A DNA stretch of 64,000 nt. Source: Calvatia gigantea. Taxonomy: Eukaryota; Basidiomycota; Agaricomycetes; Agaricales; Lycoperdaceae. The DNA lies in NCBI GenBank assembly GCA_025093985.1, contig JACAAK010000011.1, forward strand, positions 1,922,001 to 1,986,000. The letters run 5' to 3'. The stretch's first letter is position 1, and each line of letters begins with the position of its first letter. The notes below the pieces were generated by a model. That model was not told where the DNA came from, did no database searches, and saw only the letters and a list, made by a program, of their open reading frames with translations. Below, piece by piece: positions 13,142-23,607 of this stretch. The position numbers and the translations under genes were made by a program.

Positions 13142-15013
13142 ATGCCACCACTAGGAGGACACGATTTTGTGGTGAATGTGCAGGGCGATCTCATTCAAAT
13201 CGATAATACCCGAACCCACGGAACTGGTAGGGTATTTTATCAAGATCCGAGCACCCGAATCCTAAATCGTTGGTTTCCGACGTTCAGGTCCAGGTATCAA
13301 AGCCCTCCTCGATGCCTCGTATCCAGAAGCGACCTATGACGACTCTTCTCACCCTATGAGCTGTTTTCCTGGAACGCGCCTGCAATTTATTGAAGATATT
13401 ACTGGGTGGGCTCCAGCTCTCGCTCTGGAACGTGATTTCAATATTATGTGGATGGAGGGACCCACTGGTGTAGGGAAGTCTTGTTTAGTTCAAACTTGTG
13501 CTGAAAAAGTGGGCGGAAAACTTGCTGCAGCTTTCTTCTTTTCCCGTACAAATAGCCGGGATGACTTGACATGCCTCTTCCCTTCGATTTCTTATCAATT
13601 GGCAACAAAATGCCTCTTATACCGTAATAAACTGGAAGATAAAATACGGCTCAACCAGACCCTCGTCCACAAATCTGTCGCTGTCCAGTTCCGAGAGCTG
13701 ATCGTCGTTCCTCTTCAGGAGTTATAGGAAGAGGGGCAGGGTGTAGGCGAAGGTGTTATCTTCATTGACGGCCTGGATGAATGTGCTGGAGAAGACACAC
13801 AATGCACCATCATTGATACCATTTCTGCTTCTGTGCGTGATCGGACTACCCCATTCATCTGGGGGGTTTTCAGCCACCCTGAACCTCATATCGTCGCACA
13901 ATTTTCCGCCCCGCACGTCCACGATCTTTCCTGGCATCTAACATTGCCTGTATCCCATGACGCTGATGGAGATGTTGAGTTATACCTGCAGGATGGGTTC
14001 AGGAAGATACGAGTCAAATACGGCATCCCTTTGGCAACATCACGGCCATTGAAGGTTGACGTACGGGAATTGGTTCGGAGGTCTGTTGGGTTATTCATCT
14101 ACCCAACAAGTGTCACCCAATTTGTCGGCGAGGGTGGCCCGCTGGGACCCGAGGAGCAGCTCCGACTGTTCCTCCAGCTCCCAAGCAAGTTGTCGAGTAA
14201 CCCATGGTCACACTTGGATGCATTTTACGCTCTCATTATGGAACAGATTTCCAAGGACATGCTCCCTAACACGTTGAAATTCCTTCTACTCACACGCCTT
14301 CGACATAACCGTGGTTGCAGATACGTGGTTGCCACTAACACCCTTGGTCTCTCGTTGTCGACTTACCGTGCAGCACTGAGCAAACTCCATTCAGTGGTCA
14401 GGCTGACGTATACCAGCACTGGGCTGCCCTCCTCCATTGAATTCTATCATGCTTCGTTCACGGACTTTTTGGGGAATCCCGAACGCTCTGGAAAATTTTG
14501 TGTTAAAGTACCCGAGATTTGTACAACTCTGCTCTAGGATGTCATTAAGAGTTTCAACCACGGGCCTTCCAATAGTACGTGTCAGTTGCCTGATTGCAGC
14601 ATGCCAACAATTCACTAATATCTCAGCAAATCTGGCGAAACATGGTGCATCGGATGCATTTTGGGAATTTGGATCATATGCCAAGCTGGATGGAGGTCTA
14701 CTTCGACAACTATCAGAGTGCGATTACCGGAACATGGCAAAGGGCGACTTCATTACTCAGGCGGATGTTTACAGATTCTTTAACAATGCGAGTAGTTTTT
14801 GTGTTGTCCACTCACTGAAGCCAGCAGAATACTCACGAGTGGTTTCAGATACATCCTCCATAACGAAGGAAGGTCATACGGCCATACTACTCGTCACTCT
14901 GGCGGAGACTATCTAGGAGGAGTGACCCAACAAAAATTACTTTTGTTTTGGGATGGGGCAGCAAGAAATGTGAAGTGGTCATTGGCGTGGAGGGTGCATA
15001 CTGCCGGCCATGA
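13142..15013 (+). pseudogene. NACHT-domain NTPase, copy A
   Basis: This is a short fungal NLR-like protein: N-terminal leader exon, NACHT NTPase core, small C-terminal region, and no LRR, WD40 or TPR repeats. Exon 1 starts at ATG 13142 (MPPLGGHDFVVNVQGDL). An intron removes about 13229-13290, and exon 2 resumes PGIKALLDASYPEA. Walker A is GPTGVGKS (the usual Ala is Thr), followed by AAAFFFSRTNSRDD and LFPSISYQLA. Walker B is VIFIDGLDECAGED, with sensor-like WGVFSHPEPH. Lesions are TAG at 13725-13727, where copy B has CAG (Gln), and a second in-frame TAG at 14536-14538 (TTLL-stop-DVIKSF) also present in copy B. The later exons (NLAKHGASDAFWEFGS... and RRKVIRPYYSS...TFVLGWGSKK) are still recognisable. 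It is almost identical to copy B. Confidence 0.8.
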
Positions 15014-15953
15014 AAACATACAGTAGGTGCTCTACTAATTCAAAACGAGCAGGCTAAACCCCGTGACAGTGATTTAAATGCGGTATGCATTGTTGGTAGT
15101 TGACGATGTGCAGTGTGACTAGGTGACGCAGTGCACGTTGTTGTGAGCATTTGCTCTCTTAACAGCCTCCGTCCGTTGGCATGTTCATCCCCTCCGCTCG
15201 CACTCATCACCTGCTTGGGTTGAGAACGGAGATTCCGTCCTCCTCAGACGCTCAACGCTAACGCCGCAGCATGCTGTTGACGCGCTAATGAACACCATCG
15301 TATGCCATTAGTGCTTCATCGCGAAAAGTGTGTTCACTCGAGCCCTGGACCCCGGGGTGTTTCCATACAGTTCTGGGCCTCCAATCGCCTGGAAGTAGGG
15401 AGAGGAACCCCCTTCACCATACTTAACACTATCCAGGCGGTTGATACACACACACACTCGGATCGGCAGCCCGAAAAACCCTTGGTGAATGAACAACAAG
15501 CTCTCAGTTGCTACGCTCAAGCACAAATTCCACCTTGCTCTCAGTTCGGCCAAAGTCTGCTTCATACCAACGGCCCTCGCTCCTTGCGTTTCAGTTGAAT
15601 ATTTTAAATTCTTTCAATATAGATATGTATTTAACACCTCTCTGGAGTCAAAAGGCAACATGGAACAAGACCATTAGGGAAATGAATGTCCTAGGCCACC
15701 AACTCGAGGCCCTTTACCAAGGTTCAGAGGTTCCGGAGCTAACTACATTCTGGTGTTCGTATGCTCCCCGGATATGGAGAATAACTCTGTTTGCCAAAAT
15801 GGTCCGGATGACGCGAATAACACTTTTATCACAAATCTACTGTCTCAGTGAAAGTTTCGAATAGAGAATTAGGACGTACTATAATGACAGAAGGAGATTG
15901 TTTTGCTGTGACCGCCAGTTAATAAAAAAAAACCCAGGATAATTCAGCTCACA
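15014..15953. other. Spacer between NACHT A and DUF6533 copy 2
   Basis: There is no independent gene. The frame at 15508-15864 recurs at 8140-8397 and 29542-29856, but it lies antisense over the 3' flank of the DUF6533 genes and has stops in one copy. I read it as conserved flank, not coding sequence. A short CA repeat (about 15448-15458) is present. Confidence 0.4.
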
Positions 15954-17252
15954 ATTTTGACTGTAAGGATTAACCCAGTAACTGAAATTGCTGGATGGTT
16001 GATGTGCTTGATGAAAGGTTAATCATCTGGTAGAGAAAACTCTTACTGATTTGCAATATATAAAATATTATGCCTGAAAGTTGCTTTCGGTTAGATAGGA
16101 TTTAGGATCTCACAGTTATCAGGCGCTAGCCTACCCTCAGTATATATCGCTCGAAACAATCTGGTTTTAGTGAAAAAGGTGGCGCCCGACGTTCGATCTA
16201 AGGCAGAGGGTAGAAATTCCAGCAAGCCATTTTCATCACTTGTTACTCACGCTCTCTGATGAAAGGAAGGAGTACCAGACTCAAAAGTGCTGATATTTCA
16301 TTTAACCCTCGATACACAAGATAAGTAGGAGAAATACATACCAATGTCATAGATGCAAACCAGTACATTACTAACATAATATGAAGTGCCACTGTACACC
16401 GCCAGGCAGCCAGTAAGTGGTCGTACATCAATATCTGCCGTTGAAGGGGATCAGGAGACAATCAGGGAAGCATGGACAATAATTGGGCTTACAATGGATG
16501 GGGGAAACTGTCCTTTCCACCATTACGATGATGAAGACAAACGATCCTATCAAGAATCCTACTGTCCCAGCAACCACAAGCTTGTTTTTGTGCCAAAGGA
16601 GCCACACACGGAGGGTGAATATGACTAATTTGACCGGTTAATACTCCGCACAACCACCTGTCCCAGCCAGGCGAATCACTCACTCTCCGTAATAAGTACA
16701 CCAATGACGTAAACCCCTTTTAATAGTGCCACCACCAAAATCAGCTCCGCAGACCTGCAAGGCCCAAACAAAATCTCACAAATAGTTGCCTGAAGAACGC
16801 CGGGACAACGTCGTGCCATATCGGGGACATTGTCACGGAAATGGTTTATCGTGAAGTCGGCAATGATGAGATACCGATTAAATAGAAACAAATACTTCGC
16901 AGCTCTCCATGGCATGGACCAGATCAGGGAAACCTCCATCGAGAACGTCAAGAGATACTCGAATATCTTACAGAGTCAATCAATAAACCCCAAGGCGACA
17001 AAGGAGAAAGGAAGAATACATACATAGAGTGACATCATCGCCACTATCGTGTGGACCAGAATCTAGTAAAATCAAAATTACAAGACAGTTTGTATGGCTA
17101 CATACCGTCCAGATACTGTGCCGTTGGGGTTACCATAATAAGCACAAACGTGACAACAATGCACATACCCAGTTAACGTAAAGAAGCTGCACAAGCCCCA
17201 GCAGTGGAGTGCTTGGCATGACCTCAAAAGAAACAGGCAGGGAACCGCTCAT
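15954..17252 (-). pseudogene. DUF6533 membrane protein, cassette copy 2
   Basis: On the minus strand from ATG 17252: MSGSLPVSFEVMPSTPLL...LLYVNW, an intron, YLDG, an intron, ILVHTIVAMMSLY, an intron. The signature exon at about 16760-16965 reads EYLLTFSMEVSLIW and KYLFLFNRY. PLTGCLAVYSGTSYYVSN lies at about 16370-16425. The terminal exon meets an in-frame TGA at 15954-15956 (VKIVS then stop), the same position as copy 1, whereas copy 3 reads CGA (Arg) and goes on. It is therefore probably truncated. The family's function is unknown; it is predicted to be an integral membrane protein. Confidence 0.6.
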
Positions 17253-17972
17253 ATCAGCTCTGTCTGAGTAGTAGTAGTGGTGGTGGTGGTATAGATGAGA
17301 AATGCTTCGTCGTTGAGATCTATACAGCGTAACTGTCGAATTCATTAAATTTTTCGTGACCTTGCTGACGGTGGAACCTAATGAACTAACTTAATACATG
17401 AGCGCATGAGCACGCGACAACCATCACGTCACTACCACTTGCACATGTTAGCATTTGTTCCCATAATAGTGCGAGTCTGCAAGAGATAGAATCAGTCATT
17501 AAGCTTCAAGGTTGGCGTCGTAATTGAGGTCAGTCAAGATACCTGATTCCTCAAGGCCTCGTCACTCAACGCCCAATACTTAACGCTTGACACTCAACTT
17601 GTTCCCGGATATCCGTGAAGCTGAAGATCAAGTGGGGTGCTGTTACTGTAACTATGAGTCACCTTCTTTGACTTATTTCACGCACCTCTACGCTTCACTT
17701 TGGACTATTCATGGCTGATGGTGATGGCCCTGGGTGCCATGGTTGCGTCCATCATTATTGACCCAGTCATTTACAACTGCCAAAGTAGTCACAACAGTGA
17801 GCAAATAAATCAATACACCAATGAATGTGAGTGTCCGCTCAGCTCTATGCCGACATGGCACAGGAAATAATTTTCACTGCGGTACCTTCACGGCCGCTAT
17901 CGCTTCCCAGTGCCTTCGAATTCAAAGCAGTCGTATGCTGGTTACTCCTCACTGACTGCCCCTGTAGTAACC

Positions 17973-18205
17973 TGTTGTGTATATACCCTCTTCGTAAGGA
18001 CTTACTTCGGACTATTCTTCAGTTCCACTCATTACATCAGCCATTATGTAATCGCTCTATTTTCGAGCTCTACTGTACTTTCGTACACCTCAGTCTCGTT
18101 CTACGATTCTGAGGTGAGTTACATTATGCTTAACTGCATTATACCCTTACTTATATGACATATAGTGTATTATCTCACTCTAGATCCCTGCCGCTTGTTA
18201 CAACA
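17973..18205 (+). repeat. Copia 5' LTR (233 bp)
   Basis: The LTR runs from TGTTGTGTATATACC to CGCTTGTTACAACA and has the short terminal inverted repeat TGTTG/CAACA. Over the shared part it differs from the 3' LTR at only a few bases, for example GACATATAG against GACCTATAG. The 3' LTR has 60 bp more. Confidence 0.93.
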
Positions 18206-18218
18206 GGTTATGGGCCCC
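18206..18218 (+). other. Probable primer-binding site
   Basis: GGTTATGGGCCCC begins directly at the LTR end, where copia elements carry the site complementary to a tRNA primer (often the initiator Met tRNA). The tRNA was not matched, so the primer is inferred from position. A TATAAATA string follows at 18226-18233 in the leader. Confidence 0.5.
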
Positions 18219-18316
18219 GCCTGCCTATAAATATCGATCAGACTCATTATTGCCACTCGTTCTCATTCACACTCATTCCCACACTCATTCCCACACTCAT
18301 TCCTTAAGCCCCCAAA

Positions 18317-21300
18317 ATGTCTAATCCTGCTGGATCTTCTCAGATCGGAGGATCAAACCGACTTTACGACATCCCATCACTTGAAAATGACGGCGCGAAC
18401 TTCCAGACATGGAAATTTCGCATATCCACTGTCCTCCAGCTGCGAGGACTCAAGGGAATTGTAGATGGCACTGAAAAATGCCCAGACCCTGTCTCGGGTA
18501 CTGACAGTACTGCCGTCGCTGCTGGTCAAACTCGAATTGATGCCTGGAAATATCGTGACATGGAGGCCAAGGCTCAGCTTACCCTGACCTTAAAGGATGA
18601 GCCCTTAAATGGTGTTATACATGCTGTGTCCGCCTTTGATGTCTGGGACAAGCTTCATCGTCGTTACGAAGGGAAGGGTCAGAACACGGTCGCATATCTC
18701 ATTAAGGAGATTTTTCGTGGAACACTGTCCGACGAAACTCCTATGGAACCTCAGCTCAATGACATACGTCACAAAGCTTTCATCCTCAAAACACTTGGCG
18801 AGCCACTGTCCGATTCTGTTGTCGCTCACGCTATGCTCAATGCACTTCCTGATTCCTATTCCATGCTTCGCACAATCCTCAACTCTTCGTCCGCTGGCCC
18901 CGATGGGTCCAAACTCACCACCGACCTCGTTATCACTCAAGTCCTCACTGAGGAGAAGAGTCTCAAGCTCGGCACTTCGCAAGTTGCCTTCGTAGCTCAG
19001 ATGAAGTCAAAGGGCAAGTTTATCAACAAGCCTGGTGATGGTGACAAGAAGGATAAGAAGTGCAAGTACTGCAAGAAGAAAGGTCACTTCAAGCACGAAT
19101 GCCGCAAATTGAAGGCAGACCAAGCTGCGAAGGAAGGGAAGACTGGGGAGAAGAAGGATGGTGATATGTCGGCAAAGATGGTTGTGGTCAATGAAGACTC
19201 GAAGGAGGAGTCAATCCGACTCTTCATGGCCAAGGTACTCGCTACACAAAAGGAGATGTCATCAAAGTGGATTGTTGACTCTGGTGCCTTGTCGCACATG
19301 AGTTCTCATCGCGATTGGTTCGTGACCTATCGGGAGCTCAAGGAGCCACGTCGCGTTTGGTTGGGAGATGAGCGATTCATCCTCGCAACTGGGGTTGGAC
19401 GTGTTCAGCTATTGATCTCGACAGGTAGTCGTGACACCGAGCACATCATCCCTGATGTTTACTATGTCCCCGAACTCAGTGGAAACCTTCTCTCAGTCTC
19501 AACACTCAGCCGACGTGGATACAAGCTCGAATTCACTAAATCAGGATGTCAGTTTATCAAGGCTGGTCAGGTCGCAGCGACAGCTCGCGAGGAGAACAGT
19601 CTCTACATCCCGAACGCATTGGCCAGAACCACTGAACACGCTTATATCGTCACATCTGACAATGTCAACACACTCCTGGACTCCATCGAAGTCACAGATC
19701 AAGCCTCCGAGGCCGATCTCCCTGATCATACTGCACTCATCGCGACGACGACTGCCTCCACTGGTTCCATCACCACATGGCATCGTCGACTTGGCCATAT
19801 CATGCCTCGATCTGTCAAGAAACTGTTTCAGCAGAAAATGGTGAAGGGAATGCATCTCAACGATGACAAAGACTACGATCCGACAACGTGCAAGGCCTGT
19901 CTCGAAGGGAAACAGACTCGAGCCACCATTCCGAAGGAGTCGACTGTCCAAAACCCTTCTGTATTGCATCGGGTATTCTCAGATCTCGTCGGACCCATTG
20001 AACCACGAGGACGAGGAGGGGAACGTTATTTCATGACATTCCTCGATGGACACTCACACCACCTCAAGGTCGTATTGCTAAAATCAAAAGATGAAGCTGA
20101 GGAGCATCTCAAGCGGCTCATCGAACGTGCCGAAGTCGAGACAGGACAAAGGCTGAACCATTTTCGTACAGACGGAGGTGGGGAGTACGCCTCAGTATCA
20201 CTTAAGCAGTATTTCGCGTCGCGAGGGATCCACCACGAGGTCACCAACCCGGACACTCCCCAGGAGAACGGAGCAGCCGAACGCGTGAACAGGACCATCC
20301 TTGACATGGCTCGGACTATGTTGAAGGAATCAGGACTCTCAGAGTCATGTTGGTCACACGCCGTCACATATGCAGCCTACATCCTCAACCGAGTTCCCAC
20401 TAGAGCCCTCGACAACGACGTCACACCCGACCAGGCCTATACTGGCAACAAACCCTCCATCGCTCACCTTCGAGTATTCGGTTGTGATGCTCACGCACTC
20501 ATTCCGAAGTCCAAGAGAGCCAAGTTCGGCTCGAAGTCCCTGCACTGTGTACACCTTGGATACTCTCAGCACAAGAAGGCCTATATCCTCCTCCATCGTC
20601 CCTCAGGTCGGATTTTTGAATCGCGGGATGTCCGTTTTGATGAAGGGAGTGAGGTGGAACATTCTAGGGTGGTTATCGATGTAAATCCGGACGTTCCGGG
20701 TGGTCCAGATGACGAAAACGCGTTTTTCCAGGTGAAAGGAGAAGAGGGGAAAGAAGGGCCAACTTCGGACGGCAATAACTTCGGTTCTAGCGCGGCTACG
20801 AACACGAAACAAGTTGCGGCGGATTCGGCAGCTTCAGGCGTCTCTAACGATACCAAAATCGCGCTGAGATTACGATCCGATGCCCCGGAAATCGCAAATC
20901 CTTCTCCCCCTACTCCAGATCGCTCAAATCGCTCCAACGTGAGAACGGCTGTACGCGCGGCCAAACCGACTTCAGATTCGGATTCGGCAGCCTCGAAAAC
21001 GGGGGTACGCACCTCCGCCACGTCTGGAAACGTCGAGAAACCGGCCAATTCGTCAACTTCTACCTCTCCTTACCCAATTCCTGTGCCACCTCCCGAAGTC
21101 CGTCGTTCTCTGAGAAACCGGCGCGCACCTGTACGGGATGATGATTCAAGGTATCAACGAAGCTCCTACCAGCGAAATCCGGGCACTCCGAAGGGTACGA
21201 CAGCTGTAGAGGAGGTTGAAGATGAGGACACTCCTGGGGCATCTCCCAGGTCTGCTCAGGCTTCAGTGGGCGATGAATCGGCCCAAACTGTGTCGCTTGA

Positions 21301-23195
21301 ACGTGATCCGGTCACGTATGAGGAGGCGATGGCTCGCCCCGACGCGATATACTGGAAGCAAGCCATGGTAGAGGAATTAGAGGAGTTCGTGAGGAAGGGA
21401 CTGTACACCGAAGTTGCGAAACCTAATGGCCGTCGTATCGTCGGCTGTAGATGGGTCTTCAGATGCAAAATTGGTGCCGACGGTCAGGTCGAACGCTACA
21501 AGGCTCGTTTGGTCGCCCAAGGCTTTTCACAAGTAGAAGGTGTTGACTACAACGAAACTTATGCTCCTGTGACCAAGCACTCCACGATCCGAACACTCCT
21601 CGCCCTCACCGCAAAGCATGGCTGGCACATTCACCAGATGGACGTGAAGTCTGCCTTCTTAAATGGAGATCTCGATGAGGAGATTTTCATGAAGGTCCCT
21701 CCCGGTGTTGACGCCCCCGATGGCTACGTTTGGCTGCTCAACCGAGCACTCTATGGCCTCAAGCAGGCCGGTCGTGAGTGGTACAAGAAGGTTCGGGCGG
21801 AATTAGAGTCCATGGGTTACACACGAAGTGCTTCCGATCACGGTGTTTTCACGAAGCTGGAAGATGGTACCCTTATCATCATCGCTGTCTATGTTGACGA
21901 CTTCCTCGTTATCTCCGCTGATCTCGACATCATCAACAACACCAAGTCCAACCTTCAGTCACGTTTCGACATGAAGGATCTCGGTGAGGCGAAATGGATT
22001 CTTCAAATGGAGGTCACTCAGAGTGAAGATCGTAAACGGGTTACTCTTTCGCAGTCCCAATACATTGAAGACATTCTTGAACGTCACGGTATGGCTGACT
22101 GTCGCCCAGTCAAGACCCCTATGGAGTCCGGCCTTTCCCTTCCTGTGCTCTCTGTGCCCGAAGTCGACATCACTGAGTATCAACGCATGATTGGATCACT
22201 CATGTACGCCATGGTTTGCACTCGCCCCGACATTGCCTATGCAGTGGGCGCTGTATCTCGTCATGTGGCAGCCCCTGGTCATGTTCATGTCAAGGCTGTG
22301 AAGCATATTTTTCGCTACCTTTGAGGCACTAGTGACTACAAGCTTGTCTATCAAGCTGGTGAAGGTCCTGATGAACCCGTCCTCTATGCTGACTCTGATT
22401 GGGCTGGTGATCGTACTGATCACAAGTCTAATGAGCGCACCAAGCACATCGACACCAAGTACCGCTTCATTTGCGATCGCAATGACACTGGTCACATTGC
22501 AACTTCTTACATTCCCACTGATGAACAGCCTGCCGACATTCTTACCAAGGCTCTTCCTCATGCGAAGTTCTCTGTTTTCACTCGTGCTCTTGGCCTCATG
22601 TGAATGAATGTTCACTGAGTGGGCGTGTTGTGTATATACCCTCTTCGTAAGGACTTACTTCGGACTATTCTTCAGTTCCACTCATTACATCAGCCATTAT
22701 GTAATCGCTCTATTTTCGAGCTCTACTGTACTTTCGTACACCTCAGTCTCGTTCTACGATTCTGAGGTGAGTTACATTATGCTTAACTGCACTGGCTATG
22801 TCTCTCGTCTCGCAGGTGGTGCTATCACTTGGGCTTCATGGAAGCAAAACTGTGTATCCACCTCAACTACTGAAGCTGAATTCATCGCAGCTAGCTCTGG
22901 ATGTCAGGAAGCTCTCTGGCTTCGAAATCTCTTTGATTCTCTTCATCTTCCGATCACATCCCCCACTCCTCTTCGTAGCGACAATCAGTCTGCTATTCAA
23001 CTTATTACCACTGGCAACATCAATGAGCGCACCAAGCACATCGACACCAAGTACCGCTTCATTTGCGATCGCAATGACACTGGTCACATTGCAACTTCTT
23101 ACATTCCCACTGATGAACAGCCTGCCGACATTCTTACCAAGGCTCTTCCTCATGCGAAGTTCTCTGTTTTCACTCGTGCTCTTGGCCTCATGTGA
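18317..23195 (+). pseudogene. Copia gag-pol polyprotein, broken in the RNase H region
   Basis: ATG 18317 opens a 1335-codon frame. Gag (UBN2/copia type) occupies roughly residues 10-240. The CCHC knuckle CKYCKKKGHFKHEC starts at about residue 249. The aspartic protease reads WIVDSGALSH, with Asp at about 321. A pre-integrase HHCC region is near 480-535, and the integrase core has the triad D556, D619 and E650. Reverse transcriptase has YVDDFLVIS at about 1192. Two lesions follow. TGA at 22322-22324 stands where the frame continues GTSDYKLVYQAGEGPDEP, probably from CGA by C to T. A 362-bp insertion of the element's own 3' end then splits RNase H between DHKS and GYVSRLAGGAITWAS. The rest of RNase H (TEAEFIAAS, LRSDNQSAI) runs to the stop at 23195. 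Confidence 0.93.
22430..22791 (+). repeat. 362-bp internal duplication of the copia 3' end, including part of the LTR
   Basis: Bases 22430-22791 repeat 23022-23383 at a constant offset of 592 bp. The segment holds the last codons of pol (NERTKHIDTKY... to GLM and stop), the 20-bp spacer and the first 166 bp of the LTR (22626-22791). It sits exactly between DHKS and GYVSRL of RNase H. Confidence 0.92.
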
Positions 23196-23217
23196 ATGAA
23201 TGTTCACTGAGTGGGCG

Positions 23218-23510
23218 TGTTGTGTATATACCCTCTTCGTAAGGACTTACTTCGGACTATTCTTCAGTTCCACTCATTACATCAGCCATTATGTAATCGC
23301 TCTATTTTCGAGCTCTACTGTACTTTCGTACACCTCAGTCTCGTTCTACGATTCTGAGGTGAGTTACATTATGCTTAACTGCATTATACCCTTACTTATA
23401 TGACCTATAGTGTATTATCTCACTCTAGGTATATCCTAATATATTTCTAGTCTCGTTCTACGATTCTGAGTGTATTATCTCACTCTAGATCCCTGCCGCT
23501 CGTTACAACA
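23218..23510 (+). repeat. Copia 3' LTR (293 bp) with an extra 60-bp block
   Basis: It begins TGTTGTGTATATACC and ends CGTTACAACA. Relative to the 5' LTR it contains an extra 60 bp after the string TCTCACTCTAG. This block consists of an imperfect repeat of neighbouring LTR sequence (TCTCGTTCTACGATTCTGAG followed again by TGTATTATCTCACTCTAG). Confidence 0.92.
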
Positions 23511-23607
23511 TAACCCCAATCGTTTATTCGCGGGCTCGTCTGTGATTGTCAAGGACGCCAGAGGCCCGTAGGTAGAGCCTAGAAAATCTAGTCAACAAAC
23601 CGCAGAA

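Larger units (their letters stand above)
17973..23510 (+). mobile_element. Ty1/copia LTR retrotransposon with 5-bp target duplication
   Basis: A full-length element is bounded by LTRs beginning TGTTGTGTATATACC and ending GTTACAACA. It is flanked by the direct repeat TAACC (17968-17972 and 23511-23515). The uninterrupted target is preserved in the sister cassettes: CAGTAACCCCAATCG at about 10390 and CGTTACCCCAACCG at about 32009. This proves insertion after the cassette was duplicated. The element entered next to the 3' end of gene X copy 2. It carries one long gag-pol frame, now broken near its end, plus an internal duplication of its own 3' part. It is unlikely to be autonomous. Confidence 0.95.

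Noticed and set aside
15508..15864. Plus-strand frame conserved at 8140-8397 and 29542-29856
   Set aside because: The conservation is explained by the DNA-level cassette duplication. It lies antisense to the DUF6533 3' flank and carries a stop in one copy.
18605..21468. Several minus-strand frames of 60-155 codons inside the copia element
   Set aside because: Shadows of the gag-pol frame; no independent signals.
22608..23195. A separate 195-codon RNase H gene
   Set aside because: The first 60 or so codons are translated LTR sequence; this is the interrupted end of the copia polyprotein.
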